Positions 15,490 through 24,536 are shown, counted from the stretch's first letter. The stretch is DNA of 64,000 nucleotides from an uncultured bacterium (GCA_949299935.1 CASGCE010000035.1:101126-165125); one strand, 5' to 3'. Notes: a model not told the origin generated them from the sequence alone. Numbers and translations are program-made.

Positions 15490-15865
15490 ATGCAAACAAG
15501 TTCAAAACAGGCGGCAAAAACAATAAAATTCCGATTAACACAGCGATAATTGTATTAAACATAACGGCACCTGCGGAAATATCCTTTGCCATGCCAACCA
15601 ATTTAGAGTATTTATTGTGAAATACAGCATCGAGAGCGAATTCGATAGCGGAGTTAACCATTTCAGCACAAATAACCGAAGAAATAGTCAAGAGCAAGAC
15701 ACAAATTTTAGTAACAGAAAAGTCCAAATAAAAAGCCAAAATCAAAATCAGCAACGCGACACAAAAATGGACTCTCAAATTAATTTCACTTTTTAAAACC
15801 AGCCGTAATCCTTTTCTGGCATTTTTAAAAGTCATAAAAAATCCCTGTGACTTATACTTTGTCAT
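15488..15865 (-). CDS. dgkA: Diacylglycerol/undecaprenol kinase (DgkA family)
   Basis: Small integral-membrane lipid kinase that recycles undecaprenol or diacylglycerol. 125 residues, three transmembrane helices (about 30-47, 50-70, 95-120). The amphipathic start FKNARKGLRLVLKSEINLRVH and the catalytic EMVNSAIEFALD motif near 68-79 are typical of the Gram-positive/cyanobacterial form. Overlaps the ybeY stop by 4 bases (ATGA), the same ybeY-dgkA order seen in many bacteria, downstream of the HD protein. A second possible start is the Met at residue 11. Confidence 0.93.
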   Translation of the reverse strand: MTKYKSQGFFMTFKNARKGLRLVLKSEINLRVHFCVALLILILAFYLDFSVTKICVLLLTISSVICAEMVNSAIEFALDAVFHNKYSKLVGMAKDISAGAVMFNTIIAVLIGILLFLPPVLNLFA

Positions 15866-16356
15866 ACACCAATACCTTCCAAAGCCTTATTCTGTAATTC
15901 CACAACAAAATTATAATCTTCCAAAACCGAATGGTCAAATCCCAAAAGATGTAAAATACCATGGCCAATCAAAAAAGCCAATTCGTGTTCAAAAGAAGTA
16001 TTTTTTTTTGCAGCCTCCTCATAAACCTTATCAATGGCGATAATAATTTCACCGAGATTAATTTCACGGTCAAAAACAAACTTTTCTTCACTGTCTGCGA
16101 AAATTGCGAAAGTAATAATATCAGCCGGATAATCTTTAGCTCTATATTGACGGTTAATATCAAGAGTTTTATCTTTTGTGCAGTACAAAATATCGAAAGA
16201 AATAACATCAAAATCATACCCTAAAAGGCAGGATTTATCGAAAATAACAGACAAATAAAAACGGAGTATCTTTTTTGCGATTGCAATGAACTTTCTTTCA
16301 TTAATCGCAAAATCATCAGCAATATTTTCCGTAAAAACATTAATCTTTGTTTTCAT
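15862..16356 (-). CDS. ybeY: Endoribonuclease YbeY (rRNA maturation)
   Basis: Single-strand endoribonuclease needed for 16S rRNA 3' processing and ribosome quality control. 164 residues from the ATG at 16356 (a longer frame to 16542 would run inside the PgpH gene). Zinc motif HGILHLLGFDH near 130-140 is the YbeY signature; upstream are LNRQYR-like (LDINRQYRAKDYPADIITF) and LGEIIIAIDKVYEEA. Overlaps the end of the PgpH-like gene by 17 bases and the start of dgkA by 4, so the three genes are translated from one mRNA. Confidence 0.95.
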   Translation of the reverse strand: MKTKINVFTENIADDFAINERKFIAIAKKILRFYLSVIFDKSCLLGYDFDVISFDILYCTKDKTLDINRQYRAKDYPADIITFAIFADSEEKFVFDREINLGEIIIAIDKVYEEAAKKNTSFEHELAFLIGHGILHLLGFDHSVLEDYNFVVELQNKALEGIGV

Positions 16357-18553
16357 TTTTAGTATCGACTTTGTCGTCCTCAGAGCGTTTTTCGAGCAGC
16401 GAAATTTTATTTTCCAAATCTTCATCAAGGATTTTATTAGGAATAACGATTTTATTTTTATCAAATTCTTCGGCGAGATTTTCCTGATATTTAATTCTAT
16501 TATGCTGCATACCGCGCAGAATTCTGCTAAAAGTAGCGGCAATAACTTTCAAATCGTGCAAAGTCAAAGGGCTGTCAGCGAGCTGAGTATCATTAAGACG
16601 TTCCACAATAATTTTATCAATAATTTTTTCAATTTCTTCAGGAGTGGGGTTTTTCAAGGAGCGTACAGCGGACTCAACGGCATCGGCAATCATCAAAATA
16701 GCAGTTTCCTTAGAATTAGGTTTAGGGCCGGTGTAACGGAACTGTTCTTCCTTAACATTTTCAATACCTTCTTCCTGAACAGCCTGATTGTAGAAATAAC
16801 TTGCCAACCCCTCGCCGTGGTGCTGTAAAATAAAATTATGAATAATAGGCGGCAAACCGTATTCTTTAGCCAATTCAACGCCATCTTTAGGGTGGGCAGT
16901 GATAACCATCTTGCTTAATCTGGGATTAAGCTTAGTGTGAGGATTTTCAATACCAAAATAAGACTGATTTTCCACAAAAAACAAAGGCCGCTTCAATTTA
17001 CCGATATCATGATAAAAAGCTCCGACTCTGGCCAAAATAGGGTTAGCACCGATAGCCTCAGCAGCAGCTTCGCAGAGGTTAGAAACCATAAGACTATGGT
17101 GATAAGTTCCCGGCGCTTCAAACTGCAAGCGTTTCAACAATGGCTGATTGTGATCGGCAAGCTCAGCGAGGCCATAAGGCGTAATTATCCTAAACCAGCT
17201 TTCAAACACAGGAAAAAGTCCCAAAGCGATTACAGAGCTTAAAATACCGTTTAAAAACAGGAACACACAATTTTGAACGATTAAAATGTTACTGACATCA
17301 ATTAAACACTTTTCCAAAAAGTAAATACTTAAAAGAATAATCAAACCGGCAGCGGAAATATGGAAGCCTGTTTTAATCAAGTCAACCCGTTTGGAGTAAC
17401 GAATTCTGGAAATAGCAATCATAGAAACAACCGCCAAAAGTACAAAAGTAATAAGCCATTGAACATCATACTGAGCCCCGACGGAAATAACGGTAGACAA
17501 GATTAAAGAAGCGATACAAGCCACCCGAGGGCTTAAGAATATGGATAACATAAACATATAAGCAGGAATGGGTAATATATAAGGTGAAAATCCGGTAGGT
17601 AAGACGGCCACCAATAACGCTATAATAATCGACAAAACAGCCGATATAGCAAGGTAACTTTTTTCCAGGAATTTTTTTTCAAAGAACTTCATATACCCCA
17701 AAAACATCAAAGTAGTTAACAAAACAAAGATATAAAAAGCCAAAAGTCCTTGAATATTAAGTTCATAAACATTATATCCCGCCTGTCTGAGAGCATCACG
17801 TTTCAAACGAGTAACCGGTTCACCTTCAAACAAAATTTTATCGCCCTTTTGAAAAACAATATCGTAAGGTTTAACGGAATTCATGGCATTTTTACGAGCG
17901 ATTTCGGTAGCGAACTCATCCACCACCAAATTAGGTACAATTACCTGTTCTAAAAGTGCACTTATAATAGAAATTTGGCGTCTGGAAACATTAGCTGCCA
18001 TATTGTTAACAACAAGCAGGTGAATATCATTATTTTCATAATCACTTTCACTAATACCGACTCTTAATATTTTATCGAGAGTCATATTAGCCTTTTCGAA
18101 TACATCGTGAAGGCTGGCGTCGTCAGATTTCAAGAGAAAAGTTGTGATAAATTCCTTTTTAGGGTTACCCGACAAATCCAAAAGTGTATTCAAGTCTTCC
18201 AATTTAAGCGAATCGACCGAATCTTTTTTTCTAATTTGAGCTATAGAGTTTTCCATAGTAACAAGATTAGTTTTAATGAATTCATCTTCAGCGGGGGTCA
18301 AAACGGGCTCAACCTTGGAAGCAACTTCTTTTCTATGTTGTTCGGTACGTTTAACATCGACAACCGTTAAAGTTTTCTGAGCAATAATATCGCGCTTACT
18401 AATACCGTTTTCGATAATATTTTGAAAAAGGTAAGTTTGAGAAGCAATAATGGCGGTCAGTAAAAAAGTAAAGCCAAAAAGCGCAAAAACCTTCACGGTA
18501 GAAGGTGCAGTAATAAACTCTCTGACAGCGGTAACAAATTTATTATCAAACAT
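16340..18553 (-). CDS. 7TM-HD phosphodiesterase, PgpH family (cyclic di-AMP type)
   Basis: 737 residues. After one N-terminal transmembrane helix comes a large extracytoplasmic domain (about 40-290, containing LTPAEDEF and VTRLKRDALRQAGY), then seven transmembrane helices (about 300-500) and a cytoplasmic HD domain: GTYHHSLMVSNLCEAAA, then FYHDIGKL and LQHHGEG. That order is the PgpH/YqfF family, which degrades c-di-AMP to pApA. Start taken at 18553 (MFDNKFV, AAAGGA upstream) rather than the longer frame to 18766, whose extra part runs over the promoter. C-terminal tail is charged. Operon with ybeY and dgkA. Confidence 0.9.
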   Translation of the reverse strand: MFDNKFVTAVREFITAPSTVKVFALFGFTFLLTAIIASQTYLFQNIIENGISKRDIIAQKTLTVVDVKRTEQHRKEVASKVEPVLTPAEDEFIKTNLVTMENSIAQIRKKDSVDSLKLEDLNTLLDLSGNPKKEFITTFLLKSDDASLHDVFEKANMTLDKILRVGISESDYENNDIHLLVVNNMAANVSRRQISIISALLEQVIVPNLVVDEFATEIARKNAMNSVKPYDIVFQKGDKILFEGEPVTRLKRDALRQAGYNVYELNIQGLLAFYIFVLLTTLMFLGYMKFFEKKFLEKSYLAISAVLSIIIALLVAVLPTGFSPYILPIPAYMFMLSIFLSPRVACIASLILSTVISVGAQYDVQWLITFVLLAVVSMIAISRIRYSKRVDLIKTGFHISAAGLIILLSIYFLEKCLIDVSNILIVQNCVFLFLNGILSSVIALGLFPVFESWFRIITPYGLAELADHNQPLLKRLQFEAPGTYHHSLMVSNLCEAAAEAIGANPILARVGAFYHDIGKLKRPLFFVENQSYFGIENPHTKLNPRLSKMVITAHPKDGVELAKEYGLPPIIHNFILQHHGEGLASYFYNQAVQEEGIENVKEEQFRYTGPKPNSKETAILMIADAVESAVRSLKNPTPEEIEKIIDKIIVERLNDTQLADSPLTLHDLKVIAATFSRILRGMQHNRIKYQENLAEEFDKNKIVIPNKILDEDLENKISLLEKRSEDDKVDTKNENKD

Positions 18554-18575
18554 AATTAATATTCCTTTTTTAACT

Positions 18576-18603
18576 ATTTTATAACTTCCTGTATTTTTTG
18601 CAA
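18576..18603 (-). promoter_or_regulatory. Promoter of the PgpH-ybeY-dgkA operon
   Basis: Minus strand: -35 TTGCAA (18598-18603), 16-base spacer, -10 TAAAAT (18576-18581), then a short leader with AAAGGA before the ATG at 18553. Confidence 0.6.
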
Positions 18604-18609
18604 GTATGC

Positions 18610-18636
18610 TTGACACCAACATTGATGTTGTATAAT
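18610..18636 (+). promoter_or_regulatory. Promoter with operator-like palindrome in its spacer
   Basis: -35 TTGACA (18610-18615) and -10 TATAAT (18631-18636) are both perfect but only 15 bases apart. The spacer contains a palindrome CAACAT-tg-ATGTTG (18617-18630). A short spacer filled by a dyad is the arrangement of promoters controlled by MerR-type or repressor proteins. Divergent from the PgpH promoter; drives the genes at 18.8-20.9 kb. Confidence 0.6.
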
Positions 18637-18709
18637 AGAGAAAAAGCCTTTCTAAGGTAAGGATTAGGGAATAAAAGTTAATTTTACGTATTCTGCACGA
18701 CAGGTTAGA

Positions 18710-18799
18710 TGAAATTAAAAAGCATCCTGCGTTTACAAAACTTAACAATTCGAGCAGATCTAGCAATTTTAATTTTGTTCGACACTATATATAAGTAGA
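18710..18799 (+). CDS. Possible 29-residue small protein or leader peptide
   Basis: ATG at 18710 to TAG at 18797-18799: MKLKSILRLQNLTIRADLAI followed by nine more residues. Basic start and hydrophobic middle. A weak ribosome site (CAGG) precedes it. It lies in the ~170-base leader between the palindromic promoter and the next gene. It may be chance. Confidence 0.25.
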
Positions 18800-18811
18800 A
18801 GGTGTGTAGTC

Positions 18812-20035
18812 ATGAAAGTAGAAAAAATCAACAATAATTATGTGCTGCATCAGGGTAATAGACAAAAGAAGGTACCCAATTTTGAGGGTAACACCATTTC
18901 AATAGCAGAAGAAATAACGAATTTATTACCGGGTAAAAAAGCTTTAAAAAGGATGCAGAGTTTTGAGTGGTTAAAAGGAGAAATCGGCGGTATATTAATA
19001 ACAGCAATAGGAACAGGCTTAGTAGCCCCGATATTCATAGGTTTCAACCCATTTGTAAAGGCGCCAAAGGGTGCAACAAAAGAACAAAAAGAGGAAGTGA
19101 CCAACACCAAATTATACACGGCGATGAGGCAACCGATATCAGCGGTACTGGCGATATTATTCCAGGTAGGCGCATTGAAGCCGATAGACAAGGTTTTAGA
19201 CAAAGTATTCAATAATCCGGCATATTCAAAGAATTTGAGCATAAACGTTGATCAATCAGCTCTAAACAGCAAATCATATTTAAAGACAATAACAAAACAA
19301 GAGCTGACAAAAGAGGGATTAAAAAAGCCGACGATACTTGCAGGCTTCAAAGAAGGTTTTGATAAAGTAAACAAACGAAGAAAAGAATATGACGAAATAT
19401 TAAAAACAAGAATCAATCAAAAAGCCGAGGAGCAACTGCAAAAATTAGCCGACACATTTGAGCAAACCGGCAGAATAAAAATCGGGGAACGTAACTTGGA
19501 TAACAAGGTAGTAGCCGAATTAATCAACAAACAAATTGACGGTTACATTTCAGATGCGAATAAGCTAAAGCTTGGTAATAGCGGGCTTGAATTAAACGCC
19601 CAAATGGCGCAAACAAATTCAACGTCCTTAAGGGATGCCGAACTGGATAAAATAATCACAAAGCTAAAACTAAACAAGATTGACGATACAGAGAAAGCGA
19701 CAGTAACGACAATTCAAGAGACAATCAAGAAATTAGTAGATAACTGTAAATTTGACACAGAAAACAAATTATTAAATTCAATACTGCAAGATACAGACAC
19801 TTTTGATACCAATGCAGAAAAGTTAACGAAAAAGGTATGCAAAGATGTAACCAAACTTTACAAGAAGTTTTTAGAGAACAATTATAAAGCCCCCAACCAG
19901 ATAATAAAGATAATAATCGGGGTATGTATAACGTTGCCTATAACCTGTAATGCACTAAACTGGGTATATCCGAGACTAATGGAAATAGTATTTCCGCGTC
20001 TTGCAGGTGTAAAAAAAGATGGAGGTGATAAATAA
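18812..20035 (+). CDS. Lineage-specific protein with terminal hydrophobic segments
   Basis: 407 residues, no recognised family. A hydrophobic segment at about 53-75 (GEIGGILITAIGTGLVAPIF) is followed by NPFVKAPKGATKEQ and a second moderately hydrophobic stretch near 100-120; the middle ~230 residues are charged and helical (EEQLQKLADTFEQTGRIKIG); the C-terminus has another hydrophobic segment (IIIGVCITLPITCNALNWVYP). So it looks like a membrane protein with a large helical cytoplasmic or periplasmic domain. GAAGGTG precedes the ATG. Stop and next start overlap (TAATG). Codon use is strongly ATA/TTA/A-ending. Confidence 0.65.
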   Translation: MKVEKINNNYVLHQGNRQKKVPNFEGNTISIAEEITNLLPGKKALKRMQSFEWLKGEIGGILITAIGTGLVAPIFIGFNPFVKAPKGATKEQKEEVTNTKLYTAMRQPISAVLAILFQVGALKPIDKVLDKVFNNPAYSKNLSINVDQSALNSKSYLKTITKQELTKEGLKKPTILAGFKEGFDKVNKRRKEYDEILKTRINQKAEEQLQKLADTFEQTGRIKIGERNLDNKVVAELINKQIDGYISDANKLKLGNSGLELNAQMAQTNSTSLRDAELDKIITKLKLNKIDDTEKATVTTIQETIKKLVDNCKFDTENKLLNSILQDTDTFDTNAEKLTKKVCKDVTKLYKKFLENNYKAPNQIIKIIIGVCITLPITCNALNWVYPRLMEIVFPRLAGVKKDGGDK

Positions 20036-20856
20036 TGCCGTTAAACAAGATTTTATCAGCCACATCAAAAGCAATAGGTACAGTTGAAAAAAGCAAACCG
20101 ATGCAATGGGCGGAGCGTAAATTTAACATAGACCCTGAGAAAGCATTAGGTTTAGCCACAGTAACATCAATAGTAATTAAAGACGGAGTAGGGTGTTATA
20201 AATATGTAACACAAAGTATAAAGAATGATAAAATACCGGAGGAGAAGCGCAAATTTGTAGCCGCGTTGGATTTAACAAACGGAATATTGATGATAACGGC
20301 GCAGATAGCAATGTACTTTGCGATGAGGAAGTACAGCGGGCCATTATTCGAGAAAATATTCAAGAGCTCATTTAATCCGGAAACAGCGAAAAATATAGCT
20401 GCCCAAATACGTATGAAACAAGCCAAAGCCGGAGAAGCAGTTGCAAGTAAACTTGAAATAGAAAAGGCATACAACAAAGTAAAATCTGACGGATTAGACT
20501 TATTCAAATTTGTAGCAGACATAGCGGCAGCGACAATAATAGGTAAGCGAGTAATTGTTCCGTTTATAGCGACGCCACTGGCAGCAAAAGTGAAGAACAA
20601 GATGGAAGCCTACAGTAAAACGCATAATTCCGGTGATAAAGCCAAATCTGCGGGAGAAAAACCATTAGCAAACAATAAACAAGAAGTTGAGCTCAACCCG
20701 CAAGAAACAGTAATGGAGCCCAAAACCGATTCCAAGCCGGAAGTAGCAGAAGCAAACGGAGCTGGCGAAGTAGGGAAGAAGTTAGATATCACGACAGCCG
20801 ATACAAATCTTTTAAAAAGGTACTACGATAATCATCAAGAGATATCAGCGAATTAA
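20035..20856 (+). CDS. Lineage-specific membrane-associated protein
   Basis: 273 residues, no recognised family. Hydrophobic segments near 80-100 (GILMITAQIAMYFAMRKY) and 162-185 (FVADIAAATIIGKRVIVPF); residues ~195-250 are a low-complexity Lys/Glu/Pro/Ala tail (GEKPLANNKQEVELNPQET). GGAGGTG precedes the ATG, which overlaps the previous stop by one base. Its tandem, overlapping partner upstream has a similar build, so the two may form a complex. Its 3' end overlaps the convergent dehydrogenase gene by four bases. Confidence 0.65.
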   Translation: MPLNKILSATSKAIGTVEKSKPMQWAERKFNIDPEKALGLATVTSIVIKDGVGCYKYVTQSIKNDKIPEEKRKFVAALDLTNGILMITAQIAMYFAMRKYSGPLFEKIFKSSFNPETAKNIAAQIRMKQAKAGEAVASKLEIEKAYNKVKSDGLDLFKFVADIAAATIIGKRVIVPFIATPLAAKVKNKMEAYSKTHNSGDKAKSAGEKPLANNKQEVELNPQETVMEPKTDSKPEVAEANGAGEVGKKLDITTADTNLLKRYYDNHQEISAN

Positions 20857-21758
20857 GAACACAAGAGAAAATCAGCGACCTTTTCAGCGATTTCGGCAGC
20901 CACTTTAGATTGAGTTTCGACGGTATTAGCCCCCAGATGCGGAACAGCTACGACCTTATCCGGGAATTGCAAAAGCGGAGAAGAAGCGATATCGGGTTCA
21001 TTTTCAAACACGTCGACAGCGACACCCGAGATAATTCCTGACCGTAATCCTTCAGCTAAATCTTTTTCAACGGCAATGCCGCCGCGTGCGCAATTAATGA
21101 TTTTAACTTTAGGTTTCATAAGTTTTATCGTCTCTGAATTAATAATACCTGTGGTTTCAGGGGTTTTAGGAAGATGCAGAGAGATAAAATCGCACAAAGG
21201 CAGGATATCTTCAAGTCTGTTAAAACTTTTATAGCCGGGTATTTTACGTCTTGAAAACACAACAACCTTCATACCGAAAGCTTTACATAATTTTGCCACG
21301 TTAGACCCAATTCTTCCGAACCCAATAATACCGATAGTTTTACCGAACAAATCATTCCCCGTAAAATTAGCTCTGTCCCAACGACCAGCAAAAGTGGAAG
21401 CACAAGCCATAGGAATTTTTCTTGCCAGAGCAAGCATAAGTGCCATAGTATGTTCGCAAGTAGCTATTGTATTACCGTCAGGAGAATTAATAACACGGAT
21501 ATTATTGGCATCAGCCGCATTAAGATCGATATTATCGAGTCCGGAACCCACACGAGCAATAATTTTAAGTTTTTTAGCGTGTTTGATAACATTTTCATTA
21601 ATACAAGTCAAGTTTCTGAGCAAAATCCCGTCAAAATCGCAAATAATTTTGTACAAATCTTTTTGTGATTGTGAGGGCAAAACAACAGTATCAATACCGG
21701 CATTCCTGAGAATTTCCACAGCGCAATTATCAATGTTATCAACTAACAAAACTTTCAT
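20853..21758 (-). CDS. D-2-hydroxyacid dehydrogenase (phosphoglycerate dehydrogenase-like)
   Basis: 301 residues, lacking the ACT domain of long SerA. NAD-binding Rossmann motif GIIGFGRIGSNVA near 143-155; catalytic Arg in NCARGG, Glu in ENEPDI and His in PHLGANT are all present, as is the RVGSGLDNID loop in the N-terminal substrate domain. Likely 3-phosphoglycerate dehydrogenase (serine synthesis), though related hydroxyacid dehydrogenases cannot be excluded. Starts directly after the stop of the upstream 115-residue gene, so the two are an operon. Confidence 0.85.
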   Translation of the reverse strand: MKVLLVDNIDNCAVEILRNAGIDTVVLPSQSQKDLYKIICDFDGILLRNLTCINENVIKHAKKLKIIARVGSGLDNIDLNAADANNIRVINSPDGNTIATCEHTMALMLALARKIPMACASTFAGRWDRANFTGNDLFGKTIGIIGFGRIGSNVAKLCKAFGMKVVVFSRRKIPGYKSFNRLEDILPLCDFISLHLPKTPETTGIINSETIKLMKPKVKIINCARGGIAVEKDLAEGLRSGIISGVAVDVFENEPDIASSPLLQFPDKVVAVPHLGANTVETQSKVAAEIAEKVADFLLCS

Positions 21759-22106
21759 CTAAAAAGGCTTGGTCTGATTAAGCTTAAGTCGCAAATCACG
21801 GAAGCGGGCAATATCCTCCTGAGTTTTTCCGGAATCTTTAAACACTGCCTGAGAAGCCGGATGAACCATCAAAACGTAGTCCATATGGATTTCCAAAAAA
21901 TTATATCTTCTGGGTGACTGATTAACGTTTCTCGGATAGATTTCGGCGTTTGTAACAGCAAGAAATCTTCTTTCCCTATCATTCAATAAATCAGTCAATT
22001 CACGATTAGTGTTAGTATACTTGGAAACGTGAACAACGCCCTTGATATCATGATCAGCAGTTAAAATACAAACTTCTATGGGAACCGTATCAATATTTTT
22101 TGCCAT
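21759..22106 (-). CDS. Conserved small protein of unknown function
   Basis: 115 residues, soluble. Beta-rich pattern: PIEVCILTADHDIKGVVHVS, RELTDLLNDRERRFLAVTNAEIYP, then FLEIHMDYVLMVHPAS. It looks like a small conserved cyanobacterial-type domain of unknown function with an Sm-like or PilZ-like barrel feel, but I do not assign it. AAGAGGAAG precedes the ATG. It directly abuts the 2-hydroxyacid dehydrogenase gene (no gap). Confidence 0.65.
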   Translation of the reverse strand: MAKNIDTVPIEVCILTADHDIKGVVHVSKYTNTNRELTDLLNDRERRFLAVTNAEIYPRNVNQSPRRYNFLEIHMDYVLMVHPASQAVFKDSGKTQEDIARFRDLRLKLNQTKPF

Positions 22107-22174
22107 AAAACTTCCTCTTAATGATACAAGTATAGTATAATTTAAAAAAAAAGTCCATATGTAAAGTTATATAT

Positions 22175-23255
22175 CTAAGCCATCAATCTCAAATATTCTT
22201 CAATAAATCCGTCGATATCGCCGTCCATAACCGCATCAATATTTCCGATTTCGAAGTTAGTTCTATGGTCTTTAACCATTTTGTAGGGGTGGAAAACGTA
22301 GGAGCGGATTTGGGAGCCGAAATTTATATCAACGTTTTCGCCTTTAAGCTCTGCGAGCTTTTTCTCGTGTTCAGCCTGACGGATTGCAAGAAGCTTTGCC
22401 GCAAGCATTTGCATGGCATTTTCTTTATTCTGTAATTGAGAGCGCTGCTCTTGGCACTTAACAACAATTCCGGTCGGCTTATGGAGAATTCTGACGGCGG
22501 TTTCTACCTTGTTAACATTTTGTCCGCCGGCACCGCCTGAGCGCATTGTATCAATTTCCAAATCCTCAGGCGGGATGTGGATTGTTTTTTCGTAATCTTC
22601 AATAATCGGGGAAACCTCTAATGAGGCAAAACTTGTCTGGCGTTTGCCGTTTGCGTTAAACGGTGAAATTCTGACGAGTCTGTGGACGCCTTTTTCCGCT
22701 TTTGCGTAACCGAAAGCGTATTTGCCGGTAATTTTTATAGTCGCCGACTTAATCCCGGCTTCTTCACCGTCGAGTTTATCCAGCAATTCCACTTTCCAGC
22801 CGCGTTTTTCAGCCCAGCGCATATACATTCTTAAAAGCATACTTGCCCAATCCTGCGCATCAGTTCCGCCCGCGCCCGCATTAATTGTCAAAATCGCATC
22901 CGCCTCGTCGTATTCACCGGAAAGCATTTGCCTTAATTCAAAACTATCAAGCTCTTTTTCCGTTTTTGCCAAGGCATTTTCGCTTTCCGAAATAAGTTCG
23001 GCATCCTGAATTTCAAGGGCGGCACCCGCATCATCAAGTGCGGATTCCCAATTTTTAAGCATTTCAAGATTATCTTTAATCTCACGGATTTCAGCGCCCA
23101 ATTTTGACGCAAGATTTTTATCCGACCAAACCTCAGGCGACTGCATTTTTTCTTCAAGCTCTGATAATTTCACCTCGGCGGGGTCAAAGACACTCCTTTA
23201 TCTTTTTAACACGCGGACGCAAAATATTTATCTGCTGTTTTAATTCGGTTTCCAT
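22175..23255 (-). CDS. prfB: Peptide chain release factor 2 (programmed +1 frameshift)
   Basis: RF2 terminates translation at UGA/UAA. The gene is split: codons 1-23 ([20 protein letters not shown], then ECL) end at in-frame TGA (23184-23186) and the rest is read in the +1 frame ([13 protein letters not shown]...). Full product about 359 residues. Stop-codon recognition SPF is in RISPFNANG, and the catalytic GGQ is in [11 protein letters not shown]. The frameshift cassette (AAGGAG, CTT-TGA-C) is intact, so the protein autoregulates its level. A start at the GTG 23173, after the shift site, would be wrong. AGGA near the ATG may also serve as ribosome site. Confidence 0.97.
23183..23198 (-). 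promoter_or_regulatory. RF2 programmed +1 frameshift site
   Basis: Minus strand: internal Shine-Dalgarno AAGGAG (23193-23198), TGT, slippery CTT (23187-23189), TGA (23184-23186), C. This is the canonical RF2 shift cassette with three bases between the SD and CTT. Confidence 0.97.
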
Positions 23256-23261
23256 AACTCA

Positions 23262-23290
23262 ATCCTACAATAAACTTTTTTCTATTGCAA
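23262..23290 (-). promoter_or_regulatory. Candidate promoter of prfB
   Basis: Minus strand: TTGCAA (23285-23290), 17-base spacer, TAGGAT (23262-23267), six bases, ATG. The geometry equals that of the leaderless genes, but TAGGAT is a poor -10 and its AGGA could instead be a ribosome site. Confidence 0.4.
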
Positions 23291-23334
23291 TTCCGCGCTA
23301 AAAATGGTATTCTTAAAGACGAAAGGAGTTTTTC

Positions 23335-24108
23335 ATGTTAGGAATCAAGGATGCTTTCAAAAAAATTTATTCAGGCGATGACGCACTTTTAAAACACATG
23401 ATGCTGTTTGTTCTTTCGGGAGTGCCTGTCATGCTTTCAACACCGCTGAATGAAATAAGCCGGCGCGAGGACCTGAGCACAATGGATATTACTATGATTT
23501 TTGCGGCACTTGCCGTTATGCTTGTAATTGCAATATATCTTGCAGGATACACATACGGAATTATGCATAATTCATTTGATAAAACAAAAGAGACTATTCT
23601 GCCTGATTTTGACAAAAGCTGGTTTAAGATATATTTCAAAGGTCTGCCGTTATTGCTTTGCTGGCTTTCATATGCAATTATTTATATAATCTTATTTTTT
23701 ATAGTCGCAGTTATACTTAACACAGGATTATCACTTTTAATACCGATAAAAATCTCAAGCTGGATAATCATGACAATTTATACTGTCATTGCTGCGCTAA
23801 TACTTCTTATGATACAATTTATATCCGTCGGATTTTCAAAGGAATACAAACGCGACGGGCTTTATCATTTCGGGTTAATCTTCACATATTTACGCAAAAC
23901 AATTAAAAGTGTTTTGTGGCTTATGGTAAAACTTATCCCGATATTTATAGTTATACTGGCTTTGTATATTCTGGGCAAAGGTAACGACGTTATGTCATAC
24001 ATAATTACAGCCATAGGAGCATATTTGTATAGCATAACCTATTTTGTTATAAGCTACTGCTACGTTCAGATTTATAAAGAAAAACTATCTGACACTGCTG
24101 TTGAATAG
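23335..24108 (+). CDS. Multi-pass membrane protein (DUF4013-like)
   Basis: 257 residues with about six transmembrane segments (roughly 25-40, 55-78, 105-130, 140-165, 195-215, 222-245). The N-terminal amphipathic IKDAFKKIYSGDDALLK and the alternation of loops and paired helices resemble DUF4013-type proteins, but the match is by general look only. AAAGGAG precedes the ATG. It is a single-gene unit, convergent with the next gene (9 bases between stops). Function unknown. Confidence 0.65.
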   Translation: MLGIKDAFKKIYSGDDALLKHMMLFVLSGVPVMLSTPLNEISRREDLSTMDITMIFAALAVMLVIAIYLAGYTYGIMHNSFDKTKETILPDFDKSWFKIYFKGLPLLLCWLSYAIIYIILFFIVAVILNTGLSLLIPIKISSWIIMTIYTVIAALILLMIQFISVGFSKEYKRDGLYHFGLIFTYLRKTIKSVLWLMVKLIPIFIVILALYILGKGNDVMSYIITAIGAYLYSITYFVISYCYVQIYKEKLSDTAVE

Positions 24109-24117
24109 CTTTGAATA

Positions 24118-24351
24118 TCAGAACTCCATTTTTTGACAGTGCCATTTTTCCTGTAATTTTTCAAAAAGGCGGGTGGCACTGTCATCTGTTATTTCAAGAA
24201 TTACGATACCTGAATTTACGCATTTATCCTGAAAAGTATCGTGAAGCCCGATTCTGGTTTTAATCCCGCAGCCGAATTCCGTAATTATTTTTTGAAATTC
24301 CTGAGCATCAGACTCTCTGTTTGCCAATTTTACACCAATAATTGTTTTCAT
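24118..24351 (-). CDS. Small ACT-like protein
   Basis: 77 residues from ATG 24351, which follows GGGGGA. The pattern (ANRESDAQEFQKIITEFGCG, then IKTRIGLHD, then NSGIVILEITDD and a final helix) resembles the ferredoxin-like fold of small ACT-like regulators such as the TM1266 type. Four residues are Cys (positions ~27, 44, 71). No partner gene is adjacent. A longer start at 24363 adds four residues and would include the ribosome site. Confidence 0.6.
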   Translation of the reverse strand: MKTIIGVKLANRESDAQEFQKIITEFGCGIKTRIGLHDTFQDKCVNSGIVILEITDDSATRLFEKLQEKWHCQKMEF

Positions 24352-24486
24352 AATTTCCCCCATAATATAGTGACGTACATTCCGGTAACCGCAAAACTTC
24401 TCTCAATCAAATTTAAAATGACGATTTGTTTTTTTACCGCAAATAATAAAGGTAAATATATATACCAATAAAATCCACAATAAAAA

Positions 24487-24518
24487 AAATAGCACCCACT
24501 TTTCGGGTACTATTTTTT
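24487..24518. terminator. Rho-independent terminator
   Basis: Stem AAATAGcACCC/GGGTaCTATTT with one mismatch, loop ACTTTTC, A8 on the left and T6 on the right. It lies downstream of the 24.5-24.8 kb gene on the minus strand. Confidence 0.8.
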
Positions 24519-24536
24519 GTACAACACGATAATCAC

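Noticed and set aside
16357..16542. N-terminal extension of ybeY
   Set aside because: It runs inside the PgpH-like coding region and resembles no YbeY protein; the ATG at 16356 gives the standard length.
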